A stretch of DNA of 34,936 nucleotides from Mycobacterium sp. 852013-50091_SCH5140682 (lineage in GTDB: Bacteria; Actinomycetota; Actinomycetes; Mycobacteriales; Mycobacteriaceae): positions 1 to 34,936 of the forward strand of contig NZ_LZTB01000073.1 in assembly GCF_001665685.1 (NCBI RefSeq), in the 5' to 3' direction. The notes under the pieces were generated by a model, which was not told where the DNA came from, ran no database searches, and saw nothing but the letters and a program-made list of their open reading frames with translations. Of the stretch, positions 1-8,453 are shown piece after piece. Within the stretch, counting starts at the first letter, position 1. Each line of letters opens with the position of its first letter. The translations under genes and the position numbers were made by a program.

Positions 1-39
1 ATGCGATCGTCGGCAGCGTCAGATGTGTATAAGGGACCG
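1..39 (+). other. Nextera Read-1 transposon adapter (sequencing artefact)
   Basis: Bases 7-39 match the Illumina Nextera Read-1 adapter plus Tn5 mosaic end, with two substitutions near the 3' end (positions 34 and 38). They are preceded by a 6-base tag, atgcga. The same tag plus adapter appears inverted at the other end of the window. This is library sequence, not genome, and real DNA begins at about base 40. Confidence 0.95.
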
Positions 40-223
40 GCACTGGGCTCGGATGCAGGTGTTTCGCCTGCGTAGCCGTCCGGGTTTGTCATGCTGATCA
101 ACCTAGCGCACGGCGTGGAACGTAGAGGTCACCTCATCGCAGGCACCTTTTGCGGGTGGGGGACGTTGCTGTAACAAGAGCAGCAGGCCGATCGGTCGCT
201 GCACGACAGGAGAGTGAAGATCG

Positions 224-736
224 ATGACCAGCCCATTCCAGCCCGGGCAGGCAACCGGTGCGACACCAGGCGCGCCGCTGCGCGGCGCGTTGCCCACACC
301 GCCCAAAGGGTGGCCGATCGGCTCCTACCCGACCTACGCCGAGGCGCAGCGTGCGGTGGACTATCTGTCCGACCAACAGTTCCCGGTTCAGCAGGTGACG
401 CTGGTCGGTGTGGACCTGATGCAGGTCGAGCGGGTGACGGGCCGGTTGAGCTGGCCCAAGGTACTCGGCGGCGGCGTGCTCTCGGGCGCCTGGCTGGGCC
501 TGTTCATCGGCCTGATCCTGGGCTTTTTCAGCCCCAATCCGTGGAGTGCTCTGCTGACGGGTCTGATCGCGGGCGTGTTCTTCGGCCTGATCACCTCGGC
601 GATCCCGTACGCGATGGCTCGCGGCACAAGAGATTTCAGTTCGACCATGCAGCTGGTCGCCGGCCGCTATGACGTGCTGTGCGATCCGCAGAGTGCCGAA
701 CAGGGCCGGGATCTGCTGGCGCGCTTGACGATCTGA
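224..736 (+). CDS. Small membrane protein, general-stress-protein 17M-like (Rv1234-type)
   Basis: This 170-residue protein starts at ATG 224, which follows an AGGAGA ribosome site at 208-213. After a Pro/Gly-rich N-terminus it has a short soluble segment (about residues 30-75, around PIGSYPTYAEAQRAVDYL) resembling the N-terminal domain of general stress protein 17M (YflT) proteins. Two glycine-rich membrane segments follow at about 80-102 and 107-127, then a soluble tail. The gene lies just upstream of the trehalose importer, as Rv1234 does in M. tuberculosis. Its function is not established. I see no catalytic motif; a membrane-associated stress role is only inferred from the family name. 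Confidence 0.8.
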   Translation: MTSPFQPGQATGATPGAPLRGALPTPPKGWPIGSYPTYAEAQRAVDYLSDQQFPVQQVTLVGVDLMQVERVTGRLSWPKVLGGGVLSGAWLGLFIGLILGFFSPNPWSALLTGLIAGVFFGLITSAIPYAMARGTRDFSSTMQLVAGRYDVLCDPQSAEQGRDLLARLTI

Positions 737-781
737 GCCCGGCCGGCCGCCGCTGATGTGCCGTGTGGCAAAGTGAGCAGG

Positions 782-793
782 TCACGATTGTGA
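782..793. promoter_or_regulatory. Possible operator, inverted repeat upstream of lpqY
   Basis: TCACGATTGTGA has 4-bp inverted arms (TCAC/GTGA) around a 4-bp centre. It lies 20 bp upstream of a candidate -35 element for lpqY. The half-sites resemble those of CRP/FNR-type regulators, but the arms are short and the match may be chance. Confidence 0.25.
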
Positions 794-812
794 TGCGCGT
801 GTGCCGAAAGTG

Positions 813-842
813 TTGCACATCATGCGTATTTGGCTCTACGGT
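813..842 (+). promoter_or_regulatory. Candidate promoter for the lpqY-sugABC operon
   Basis: TTGCAC (813-818) and TACGGT (837-842) are separated by 18 bp and fit a mycobacterial SigA-type -35/-10 pair (-10 of the form TAnnnT). Transcription would begin near 849, leaving a leader of about 60 bases with a GGGAGG ribosome site before the GTG at 909. Confidence 0.4.
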
Positions 843-908
843 TTGCGCGCGGGCGGTTCCCGCCCGAAGTCGCAGCGGCGGCGACATGGAGTGACGGGAG
901 GCCCAGCG

Positions 909-2306
909 GTGCGCGCTCGGCGGCTGTGTGCTGCGGCAGTGGCCGCATTGACGGCGGTCACGACCGTCTCCGCCTGTGGAGCTCCCGCCAGCGGCCTCGT
1001 CATCAACTACTACACGCCGGCCAACGAGATGGCCACGTTCACCGCCGTCGCCAAACGCTGCAACTCCGATCTCGGCGGCCGGTTCACCATCAAACAGATC
1101 AGCCTGCCGAAAGGCGCTGACGACCAACGGCTGCAGTTGGCCCGACGCCTGACGGGCAACGACAAGTCGCTCGACGTGATGGCGCTCGACGTGGTGTGGA
1201 CGGCGGAGTTCGCCGAAGCCGGTTGGGCGCTACCGCTGTCCGACGATCCGGCCGGGCTCGCTGAGTCCGATGCCACCGAGAACACGTTGGCAGGCCCGCT
1301 GCAGACCGCGCGCTGGCAGGGCAAGCTGTACGCCGCGCCCATCACCACCAACACCCAATTGCTGTGGTATCGAGCCGATTTGATGGACGAACCGCCGCGA
1401 ACCTGGGACGGCATGGTGGCCGAGGCGACGCGCCTGCACGCGGCAGGGAAGCCGAGCTGGATTGCGGTGCAGGCAAAGCAGTACGAGGGCCTGGTGGTGT
1501 GGTTCAACACGCTGCTCGCGAGTGCGGGCGGTCAGGTGCTCTCCGATGACGGCAAGACCGTGACTCTCACCGACACTCCGGAGCATCGCGCGGCGACCGT
1601 GAAGGCGCTGCAGATCATGAAGTCGGTCGCGACCGCACCCGGAGCGGATCCGTCGGTGACCCAGACCGACGAGGGCACTGCGCGCCTGGCGCTCGAACAG
1701 GGCAAGGCCGCCCTCGAGGTGAACTGGCCGTTCGTGCTGCCCTCACTGTTGGAGAACGCCGTCAAGGGCGGGGTGAAGTTCCTGCCGCTCAACGAGCGTT
1801 CCGACCTGACCGATGCCATCAACGACGTCGGCACCTTCTCGCCCAGCGACGAACAGTTCGAGGCGGCCTACGACGCCAGCAAGAAGGTCTTCGGCTTCGC
1901 CAACTACCCGGGGGTCCGCGCAGGCGAACCGGCGAAAGTGACCATCGGTGGTCTCAACCTGGCTGTCGCGTCCACCAGCCAGCACAGGGCCGAGGCGTTC
2001 GAAGCCATTCGCTGCCTGCGCAACATCGACAATCAGCGCTACACGTCGGTGGAGGGCGGGCTGCCCGCGGTGCGCGAATCCCTCTACGACGACCCGGCCT
2101 TCCAGGCGAAGTACCCGCAATACGCCGTCATCCGTGAGCAACTCAGCGATGCCGCGGTGCGACCGGCGACCCCGGTCTACCAAGCCGTGTCCACCCGCAT
2201 CTCGGCGACGTTGGCCCCGGTGACGGCGATCGACCCCGAGCGCACGGCCGACGTGCTGGCCACGCAGGTGCAGAAGGCGATCGACGGTAAGGGGCTGATC
2301 CCGTGA
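909..2306 (+). CDS. lpqY: Trehalose ABC transporter substrate-binding lipoprotein LpqY
   Basis: LpqY is the extracytoplasmic receptor of the LpqY-SugABC importer, which recovers trehalose released when trehalose monomycolate is used to build the mycolate cell wall. The GTG at 909 is preferred because GGGAGG (896-901) sits seven bases upstream. It gives a 465-residue protein beginning MRARRLC with a hydrophobic signal and a lipobox V20-S21-A22-C23; the reading frame is open further upstream. The rest is a family 1 solute-binding fold, with stretches such as FTAVAKRCN, MALDVVWTAEFAEAGWALPL, TTNTQLLWYR and EGLVVWFNTLLASAGG that match mycobacterial LpqY. The stop overlaps the sugA start by 4 bp (GTGA), indicating translational coupling. 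Length agrees with the M. tuberculosis protein (468). Confidence 0.95.
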   Translation: MRARRLCAAAVAALTAVTTVSACGAPASGLVINYYTPANEMATFTAVAKRCNSDLGGRFTIKQISLPKGADDQRLQLARRLTGNDKSLDVMALDVVWTAEFAEAGWALPLSDDPAGLAESDATENTLAGPLQTARWQGKLYAAPITTNTQLLWYRADLMDEPPRTWDGMVAEATRLHAAGKPSWIAVQAKQYEGLVVWFNTLLASAGGQVLSDDGKTVTLTDTPEHRAATVKALQIMKSVATAPGADPSVTQTDEGTARLALEQGKAALEVNWPFVLPSLLENAVKGGVKFLPLNERSDLTDAINDVGTFSPSDEQFEAAYDASKKVFGFANYPGVRAGEPAKVTIGGLNLAVASTSQHRAEAFEAIRCLRNIDNQRYTSVEGGLPAVRESLYDDPAFQAKYPQYAVIREQLSDAAVRPATPVYQAVSTRISATLAPVTAIDPERTADVLATQVQKAIDGKGLIP

Positions 2307-3223
2307 CCTCGGCAACCGCAACCGCACCGGCGGCCCGCACCGACGACCGCCGGTCGCAGCGCCGGTTGGCCTACGCGCTCATCGCTCCGGCGGTGATCCT
2401 CATGCTCGCGGTCACGGCGTATCCCATCGGGTACGCGGTATGGCTGAGCCTGCAGCGCTACAACCTGGCCGCGCCGGGCGACACCGCATTCGTCGGCGTG
2501 GACAACTACGTCACGATCCTGACCGACCGGTATTGGTGGACGGCGTTCGCCGTCACCTTGGGGATCACGGTCGTGTCGGTGGCCATCGAGTTCGTGCTCG
2601 GCATGGCGCTGGCATTGGTCATGCACCGCACCATCTTCGGCAGAGGCGTGGTGCGTACCGCCGTGCTGATCCCGTACGGCATCGTCACCGTCGCGGCGTC
2701 GTACAGCTGGTACTACGCATGGACTCCCGGCACCGGGTATCTGGCGAACCTGTTGCCGGAGGGCAGCGCGCCGTTGACCGAACAGCTGCCGTCGCTGGCC
2801 ATCGTGGTGCTGGCCGAGGTGTGGAAGACCACGCCGTTCATGGCGCTGTTGCTGTTGGCGGGGCTGGCCCTGGTACCGCAGGAGCTGCTCAACGCCGCCC
2901 AGGTCGACGGCGCGGGGGCATGGCAGCGGCTGGTCAAAGTCATTCTGCCGCTGATGAAACCGGCCATCCTGGTGGCGTTGCTGTTCCGCACCCTCGACGC
3001 GTTCCGGATCTTCGACAACATCTATGTGCTGACCGGTGGGGCGAACAACACCGGGTCGGTGTCGATCTTGGGTTACGACAACCTGTTCAAGGCCTTCAAC
3101 CTCGGGTTGGGTTCGGCCATCAGCGTGTTGATCTTCGCCTCGGTCGCGGTCATCGCGTTCATCTACATCAAGATCTTCGGCGCGTCGGCGCCCGGGTCGG
3201 ACGCGGAGGGCCAACATGGCTGA
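2303..3223 (+). CDS. sugA: Trehalose ABC transporter permease SugA
   Basis: SugA is one of two inner-membrane permeases of the trehalose importer. The 306-residue protein has a cytoplasmic Arg-rich N-terminus, a first membrane helix at about residues 23-45 and roughly six helices in all. The EAA loop that contacts the ATPase is visible as AAQVDGAGAWQRLVKVILP. It belongs to the MalF/UgpA branch of binding-protein-dependent permeases. The GTG start overlaps the lpqY stop, and the end overlaps sugB by 8 bp, so the subunits are made from one coupled message. Confidence 0.95.
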   Translation: MTSATATAPAARTDDRRSQRRLAYALIAPAVILMLAVTAYPIGYAVWLSLQRYNLAAPGDTAFVGVDNYVTILTDRYWWTAFAVTLGITVVSVAIEFVLGMALALVMHRTIFGRGVVRTAVLIPYGIVTVAASYSWYYAWTPGTGYLANLLPEGSAPLTEQLPSLAIVVLAEVWKTTPFMALLLLAGLALVPQELLNAAQVDGAGAWQRLVKVILPLMKPAILVALLFRTLDAFRIFDNIYVLTGGANNTGSVSILGYDNLFKAFNLGLGSAISVLIFASVAVIAFIYIKIFGASAPGSDAEGQHG

Positions 3224-4052
3224 GCGGGTCGGCGCGCGCCGCGCGACGGGATGGGTTGTCGTCGACGCCCTGGTGATTCTCTACGCGTTGTTCCCGGTGT
3301 TGTGGATCCTGTCGCTGTCGTTGAAGCCGACGTCAACGGTCAAGGACGGCAAGCTGATTCCGACGCAGATCACCTTCGCCAACTACAAGGGCATCTTCAC
3401 CGGCGACATCTTCAGCTCGGCGCTCGTCAACTCCATCGGTATCGGCCTGATCACCACGGTGATCGCGGTGGTGGTCGGTGGCATGGCGGCCTACGCCGTG
3501 GCCCGGCTGGCGTTCCCGGGTAAGCGGTTGCTCGTCGGCGTCGCGCTGCTGATCGCGATGTTCCCGCAGATCTCGCTGGTGACACCGCTTTTCAACATCG
3601 AGCGCAGGCTCGGCTTGTTCGACACCTGGCCGGGCTTGATCATCCCCTACATCACCTTCGCGCTGCCGCTGGCGATCTACACGCTCTCGGCGTTCTTCCG
3701 GGAGATCCCATGGGATCTGGAGAAGGCCGCGAAGATGGACGGTGCCACGCCGGCGCAGGCATTCCGCAGGGTCATCGCCCCGCTGGCCGCGCCGGGCATC
3801 GTCACCGCGGCCATCCTGGTGTTCATCTTCGCGTGGAACGACCTGCTGCTGGCCCTGTCGCTGACCGCGACCCAACGCGCCATCACGGCGCCGGTGGCCA
3901 TCGCGAACTTCACCGGCAGTTCGCAATTCGAGGAGCCGACGGGTTCCATCGCGGCGGGCGCCATGGTCATCACCATCCCGATCATTGTCTTTGTCCTGAT
4001 TTTCCAGCGGCGCATCGTCGCTGGGCTGACCTCCGGTGCGGTAAAGGGGTAG
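3216..4052 (+). CDS. sugB: Trehalose ABC transporter permease SugB
   Basis: SugB is the second permease, of the MalG branch, and pairs with SugA. It is 278 residues long with about six helices. Its EAA loop is KAAKMDGATPAQAFRRVIAP. Translation starts at ATG 3216, five bases after a GGAGGG ribosome site (3205-3210) that lies inside the end of sugA. The stop is four bases before sugC. Nothing looks broken. Confidence 0.95.
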   Translation: MAERVGARRATGWVVVDALVILYALFPVLWILSLSLKPTSTVKDGKLIPTQITFANYKGIFTGDIFSSALVNSIGIGLITTVIAVVVGGMAAYAVARLAFPGKRLLVGVALLIAMFPQISLVTPLFNIERRLGLFDTWPGLIIPYITFALPLAIYTLSAFFREIPWDLEKAAKMDGATPAQAFRRVIAPLAAPGIVTAAILVFIFAWNDLLLALSLTATQRAITAPVAIANFTGSSQFEEPTGSIAAGAMVITIPIIVFVLIFQRRIVAGLTSGAVKG

Positions 4053-4056
4053 TTGG

Positions 4057-5403
4057 ATGGCCGAGATTGTGTTGGACCGGGTGACCAAGAGTTACCCCGA
4101 CGGCGCAGGCGGTGTCCGGGAAGCCGTCAAAGAACTGTCCATGACCATTGCCGACGGTGAATTCATCATCTTGGTCGGGCCGTCGGGGTGCGGCAAATCC
4201 ACCACGCTGAACATGATCGCCGGACTCGAGGAGATCTCGTCAGGCGAGCTGAGCATCGGCGGGGAACGGGTCAACGAGAAGGCACCCAAGGATCGCGATA
4301 TCGCGATGGTGTTCCAGTCCTACGCGCTGTACCCGCATATGACGGTCCGGCAGAACATCGCCTTCCCGCTCACGCTGGCCAAGATGAAGAAGGACGAGAT
4401 CGCAACCAAGGTCGAAGAGACCGCCAAGATCCTCGACCTGACCGAGCTGCTGGACCGCAAGCCCGCTCAGCTCTCCGGTGGGCAGCGTCAGCGGGTGGCG
4501 ATGGGGCGGGCAATTGTCCGCAGCCCCAAGGCATTCCTGATGGACGAGCCGCTCTCCAACCTGGATGCCAAGCTGCGGGTGCAGATGCGTGCGGAGATTT
4601 CGCGGCTGCAGAGCCGGCTGGGCACCACGACGGTGTACGTCACTCACGATCAGACCGAGGCGATGACGTTGGGAGACCGTGTTGTCGTGATGCTGGCCGG
4701 TGTGGTGCAGCAGATCGGTACCCCCGACGAGCTGTACAAGAACCCGGTGAACCTGTTCGTGGCAGGCTTCATCGGATCGCCCGCCATGAACTTCTTCCCG
4801 GCGACGTTCACCGATGTCGGGGTGCGGTTGCCGTTCGGTGACGTCACGCTGAGCCCGGACGTGCACGAGCTGCTGGCCCGAGCGCCCAAGCCGGACAACA
4901 TCATTGTCGGGATCCGCCCCGAGCATCTGGAGGATGCGTCGCTGCTCGACGGGTACGCCAGGATCCGGGCGCTGAGCTTCAGCGTGCGCGCCGACATCGT
5001 CGAGTCGCTGGGCTCGGAGAAGTACATCCACTTCACCATCGATGGCGGCGGTGCCCGCGCGGCGCAGTTGGCCGAGCTGGTCGCCGATTCCGGAGCGGGT
5101 GAAAACGAGTTCGTCGCAAGGGTTTCCGCGGAATCTCGGGCGACGGGGGGTCAGCAGATCGAGCTGGCGTTCGACACGTCGAAACTGGTGATCTTCGATG
5201 CCGACTCGGGCCTGAACCTGACCCGGGCGATCGAACCCGAGGAGGCGCCCGAGCCCGAGACGCTCGAACCTGAGCCCCAACCCGAGCCCGAGCCCGAATC
5301 CGAACCCGAGGCATCTGAGCCGGAACCCGACGAATCCGCAGAACCCACCGACGACGACCCCGAGGAGAATGCCGCGGCGCCGTCGGAGCCCAAATCCGAG
5401 TGA
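4057..5403 (+). CDS. sugC: Trehalose ABC transporter ATPase SugC with acidic C-terminal tail
   Basis: SugC hydrolyses ATP to drive trehalose import. The nucleotide-binding domain is complete: Walker A GPSGCGKST at 41-49, Q-loop Q87, signature LSGGQ at 139-143, Walker B ending MDE at 162-164, D-loop SNLD at 167-170, and the switch His in VTHDQ. A MalK-type regulatory (TOBE-like) region follows to about residue 392, which is the whole length expected for SugC (393 in M. tuberculosis). Here the frame continues for 56 residues made almost entirely of Glu, Pro, Ser and Asp, with EPEPEPE-type repeats. The tail is in frame and ends exactly at the coupled next gene, so it looks genuine. Its role is unknown. 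Confidence 0.95.
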   Translation: MAEIVLDRVTKSYPDGAGGVREAVKELSMTIADGEFIILVGPSGCGKSTTLNMIAGLEEISSGELSIGGERVNEKAPKDRDIAMVFQSYALYPHMTVRQNIAFPLTLAKMKKDEIATKVEETAKILDLTELLDRKPAQLSGGQRQRVAMGRAIVRSPKAFLMDEPLSNLDAKLRVQMRAEISRLQSRLGTTTVYVTHDQTEAMTLGDRVVVMLAGVVQQIGTPDELYKNPVNLFVAGFIGSPAMNFFPATFTDVGVRLPFGDVTLSPDVHELLARAPKPDNIIVGIRPEHLEDASLLDGYARIRALSFSVRADIVESLGSEKYIHFTIDGGGARAAQLAELVADSGAGENEFVARVSAESRATGGQQIELAFDTSKLVIFDADSGLNLTRAIEPEEAPEPETLEPEPQPEPEPESEPEASEPEPDESAEPTDDDPEENAAAPSEPKSE

Positions 5404-5999
5404 CCGACGTTCTGGGGGCCGTGCGGACCGGTCTCGATGAGCATTTCGCAGCCGCGGGTATCACCGCGGAACCGGTCAGTGCGAGCGTCACATTTCTGGG
5501 CACCGAGCGCATCGAGGTGCTGCGCTTCGGCCCCGACCCGGCTGACGCGACCGTGTACCACTATGTGACGCTGGGTTGTTCGCGTCACCCGATGTTCGAC
5601 CCGACGGAATTCGTGGCCGACCCCATCCACGGCCCGCGGGCCGAGGTGACGGTGTCCCTGCGCGGGCCGACGCCGACCGGGCTGGCCCGCTCGCTGGCGA
5701 TCCTCGCCGCGGCGCCTGCGGTCGAGGGGCTGGTGCTTGAGGCTGATGCCCTGGTCGATCTGGAGACGCCGTTGTTCGCCGGTGCGCCGTTCACCGCTTT
5801 CCTGTTGTCTCCCAGCGATATCGGTGAGATCGCGTTGCCGGATCCGCTGGCCGCGGTGAATGTTCTTGCCGCGACCCCGATCACCGCGACTGAGGCGGCA
5901 TGGGTGCGGCTCAAGGGCGCCGACGCGATGCGTGAGGCGTGGCAGACCGACGGTGTGGACGTGCTGAATCCGGCGCGCAGGGCCGCCAACCCGACCTGA
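5400..5999 (+). CDS. SUFU (suppressor of fused)-domain protein coupled to sugC
   Basis: This 199-residue soluble protein starts at GTG 5400 and overlaps the sugC stop by 4 bp (GTGA), so it is translationally coupled to the trehalose importer. The order of conserved stretches (YHYVTLGCSRHPMFDP, the RAEVTVSLRG strand, a helix with LARSLAILA, then FLLSPSDIG, VNVLAATPIT and a terminal R-A-rich end) resembles bacterial suppressor-of-fused (SUFU) domain proteins. There is no signal peptide or membrane segment. Bacterial SUFU proteins have no settled enzymatic role; some occur beside toxins. From memory H37Rv has no gene here between sugC and corA. The family assignment is fairly likely and the function unknown. 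Confidence 0.75.
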   Translation: MTDVLGAVRTGLDEHFAAAGITAEPVSASVTFLGTERIEVLRFGPDPADATVYHYVTLGCSRHPMFDPTEFVADPIHGPRAEVTVSLRGPTPTGLARSLAILAAAPAVEGLVLEADALVDLETPLFAGAPFTAFLLSPSDIGEIALPDPLAAVNVLAATPITATEAAWVRLKGADAMREAWQTDGVDVLNPARRAANPT

Positions 6000-6002
6000 G
6001 AG

Positions 6003-7109
6003 TCAGAGCCAGTCGTTCTTCCGGAAGGTGCGGTGCAGCACCAGGCACACCGTCAGCATGAGGGTGAGCACCGCGGGATAGCCCCAGACCCAATGCAATT
6101 CGGGCATGTTGTCGAAGTTCATGCCGTAGATCCCGGCCAGCGCGGTCGGTACCGCGGCGATGGCAACCCATGCCGAGATCTTGCGCATGTCGACGTTCTG
6201 CTGCATCGCGACCTTGCCGAGGGCGGCTTGCACCAGCGAGCTGAGCATTTCGTCGTAGCTGGAGATCCGCTCCGAGGCCTGGATGGTGTGGTCGTTGACG
6301 TCGCGCATGTAGCGGCGCACTTCGACGGAGATGACGTCATTGTGGTCGGTGAGCAGCCGCTGCAGGGCCAGCGTCAGCGGGCCGACGGCGCGGCGCAGCT
6401 CGACGACCTCCCGCTTGAGCAGGTAGATGCACTCGATGTTGGTCGGGGAGTCTGGGGAGAAGACGTTCTCCTCCATGACGTCGATGTCGGTTTCCATCAG
6501 GTCGGTGACGTGCAGATAGTGGTCCACCACGTGGTCGGCGATGGCGTGCATGACGGCGAACGGTCCCAGTGTCAGGATGGCAGGCGAGGCATCGAGACGT
6601 CGGCGGACGCTGGCCAGCCCGCCGTGTTCGCCGTGCCGGACGGTCACCACGAAGTCCGGTCCGACGAAGATCATGATCTCACCGGTCTCGACGATTTCGC
6701 GGGCGTTGGCCACCGAGGCGTGCTCGACGTAGTTGACGGTCTTGATCACCAGGAACAACGTTTTGTCGTAGCGCTCGAGCTTGGGGCGCTGATGGGCGTG
6801 CACCGCGTCCTCGACCGCCAGCTCGTGCAAACCGAAAACGTCTGCGACAGACTGCATCTGGTGCTCGTCGGGCTCGTGCAGGCCAACCCACGCGAACGCC
6901 TTTTTCCCGATGCTCTCCAGCTCGCGCACCTTGGCCTGGGCGGCTGCGTGGGTGTATTTGCCGGGCAACCTCTCCCCGTCGCAGTACACGCCGCAGTCCA
7001 CCATGGCCCGGGCGACCGGAACGTGGATGGATTTGGCATCGGTGACCGGGGGTTTGGCCCGCGCGGTGGGGCGGAGCAGCGACGGCGGTAGCGCGCGGAA
7101 CGAGGGCAT
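6003..7109 (-). CDS. corA: Magnesium/cobalt channel CorA
   Basis: CorA forms a pentameric inner-membrane channel for Mg2+ and Co2+. The 368-residue protein has a long cytoplasmic N-domain, a helical region, and two C-terminal membrane helices. The selectivity motif YGMN (GMN at 329-331) is followed by the MPEL loop, and the basic end is RKNDWL. The ATG at 7109 is preceded by GGGAGG (complement of 7118-7123) at good spacing. It faces the SUFU gene, with only three bases between their stop codons, and is divergent from the malic enzyme gene. Confidence 0.95.
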   Translation of the reverse strand: MPSFRALPPSLLRPTARAKPPVTDAKSIHVPVARAMVDCGVYCDGERLPGKYTHAAAQAKVRELESIGKKAFAWVGLHEPDEHQMQSVADVFGLHELAVEDAVHAHQRPKLERYDKTLFLVIKTVNYVEHASVANAREIVETGEIMIFVGPDFVVTVRHGEHGGLASVRRRLDASPAILTLGPFAVMHAIADHVVDHYLHVTDLMETDIDVMEENVFSPDSPTNIECIYLLKREVVELRRAVGPLTLALQRLLTDHNDVISVEVRRYMRDVNDHTIQASERISSYDEMLSSLVQAALGKVAMQQNVDMRKISAWVAIAAVPTALAGIYGMNFDNMPELHWVWGYPAVLTLMLTVCLVLHRTFRKNDWL

Positions 7110-7230
7110 TCGCTGGGCCTCCCATCAGCTGTGACCGGCACCCGATCGGGCCTGTTGAATCGTACGCGCCCAACCTGTTACCGACAGCTCACGAGAGGGG
7201 AACTCGACCCTGTGAGATTGGTCTGTGAAG

Positions 7231-7236
7231 TACCCT
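7231..7236 (+). promoter_or_regulatory. -10 element for leaderless malic enzyme transcript
   Basis: TACCCT fits the mycobacterial TAnnnT -10 pattern and ends six bases before the GTG at 7243. Transcription would then start at or next to the start codon. There is no ribosome site in front of either GTG candidate, which supports a leaderless message and helps choose 7243. Confidence 0.5.
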
Positions 7237-7242
7237 GGCGCC

Positions 7243-8445
7243 GTGTCGGAAAGTACTGTCGCTTCATCGCGTGAAGACTCCGCGACGACGCGCACTCCCC
7301 AGGTTGTCGTCGAAGATTCCGAGATCTTTACTGCTCACGAAGGCGGCAAGCTCTCCGTCGAGCTCAATTCGCCGCTGGACACCCAGCGGGCCTTGTCGAT
7401 CGCCTACACCCCGGGCGTCGCGCAGGTCAGCCGGGCGATCGCCACGGATCACACCCTCGCCGCCAAGTACACATGGGCCCACCGACTGGTCGCCGTCGTC
7501 AGCGACGGCACCGCGGTGCTGGGCCTCGGCGACATCGGCCCGGCGGCATCGCTGCCGGTGATGGAGGGCAAGAGCGCCCTCTTCAAGTCTTTCGGCGGGC
7601 TGAATTCCATTCCCATCGTGCTGGACACCAAGGATCCCGACGAGATCGTGGAGACGCTGATCCGGCTGCGCCCCACGTTCGGTGCGGTCAACCTGGAGGA
7701 CATCTCGGCACCGCGGTGTTTCGAGGTCGAGCGCCGCGTCATCGAGGCGCTCGACTGCCCCGTCATGCACGACGATCAGCACGGCACCGCCATCGTGGTG
7801 CTCGCCGCGCTGCTGGGGGCCACCAAGGTGCTCGAGCGCGACATGCACAACTTGCGGGTCGTCGTGTCGGGCGCAGGCGCGGCCGGGGTGGCCTGCACCA
7901 ACATGCTGCTCGCCAAGGGCATCGCCGACATCACCGTGCTGGACTCGCAAGGCATTGTTCACGGCGACCGCGAGGGCATGAACTCCTTCAAGACCGAACT
8001 GGCGGGGCGTACCAATCCACGCGGCCTCACCGGCGGCGTCGCCGAGGCGCTCGACGGCGCTGACATGTTCCTCGGAGTGTCGGCAGGCATCGTGCCCGAG
8101 GAGCTCATCGCCACGATGGCCCCGGGCGGCATCGTCTTCGCCCTGTCCAATCCGGATCCGGAGATCCATCCCGATGCGGCGCGCAAGCACGCTGCGATCG
8201 TCGCGACGGGCCGCAGCGATTTCCCCAACCAGATCAACAATGTGCTGGCCTTCCCGGGAGTGTTCCGGGGTGCGCTCGACGCCGGGGCGCGCCGGATCAC
8301 CGAGAAGATGAAGGTGGCCGCCGCCGAGGCGATCCACTCGGTCGTCGGCGACGACCTGGCCGCCGATCACATCGTGCCGAGTGCGCTCGATCCCCGGGTC
8401 GGGCCCGCGGTGGCCGCGGCAGTGGCGGCCGCATCGGGAGACTGA
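7243..8445 (+). CDS. NAD(P)-dependent malic enzyme (malate oxidoreductase, decarboxylating)
   Basis: The enzyme converts malate to pyruvate and CO2, linking the TCA cycle to pyruvate metabolism. From the GTG at 7243 it is 400 residues, the short bacterial form. All family marks are present: YTPGV with Tyr55, the catalytic Lys110 in EGKSALFK, metal ligands in LEDI (151-154) and DDQHGTA (177-183), and the dinucleotide loop GAGAAG (210-215). A GTG at 7225 would add six residues, but a -10 element lies between the two. In H37Rv this position (Rv1240) is mdh, a different enzyme acting on malate. The downstream lpqZ start is only eight bases away. Confidence 0.9.
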   Translation: MSESTVASSREDSATTRTPQVVVEDSEIFTAHEGGKLSVELNSPLDTQRALSIAYTPGVAQVSRAIATDHTLAAKYTWAHRLVAVVSDGTAVLGLGDIGPAASLPVMEGKSALFKSFGGLNSIPIVLDTKDPDEIVETLIRLRPTFGAVNLEDISAPRCFEVERRVIEALDCPVMHDDQHGTAIVVLAALLGATKVLERDMHNLRVVVSGAGAAGVACTNMLLAKGIADITVLDSQGIVHGDREGMNSFKTELAGRTNPRGLTGGVAEALDGADMFLGVSAGIVPEELIATMAPGGIVFALSNPDPEIHPDAARKHAAIVATGRSDFPNQINNVLAFPGVFRGALDAGARRITEKMKVAAAEAIHSVVGDDLAADHIVPSALDPRVGPAVAAAVAAASGD

Positions 8446-8453
8446 CCCTGCCC

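Noticed and set aside
2177..3217. Long minus-strand open frame opposite sugA (346 codons)
   Set aside because: It is a high-GC shadow frame, rich in Arg, His, Gln and Asp, with no motifs; SugA on the plus strand is clear.
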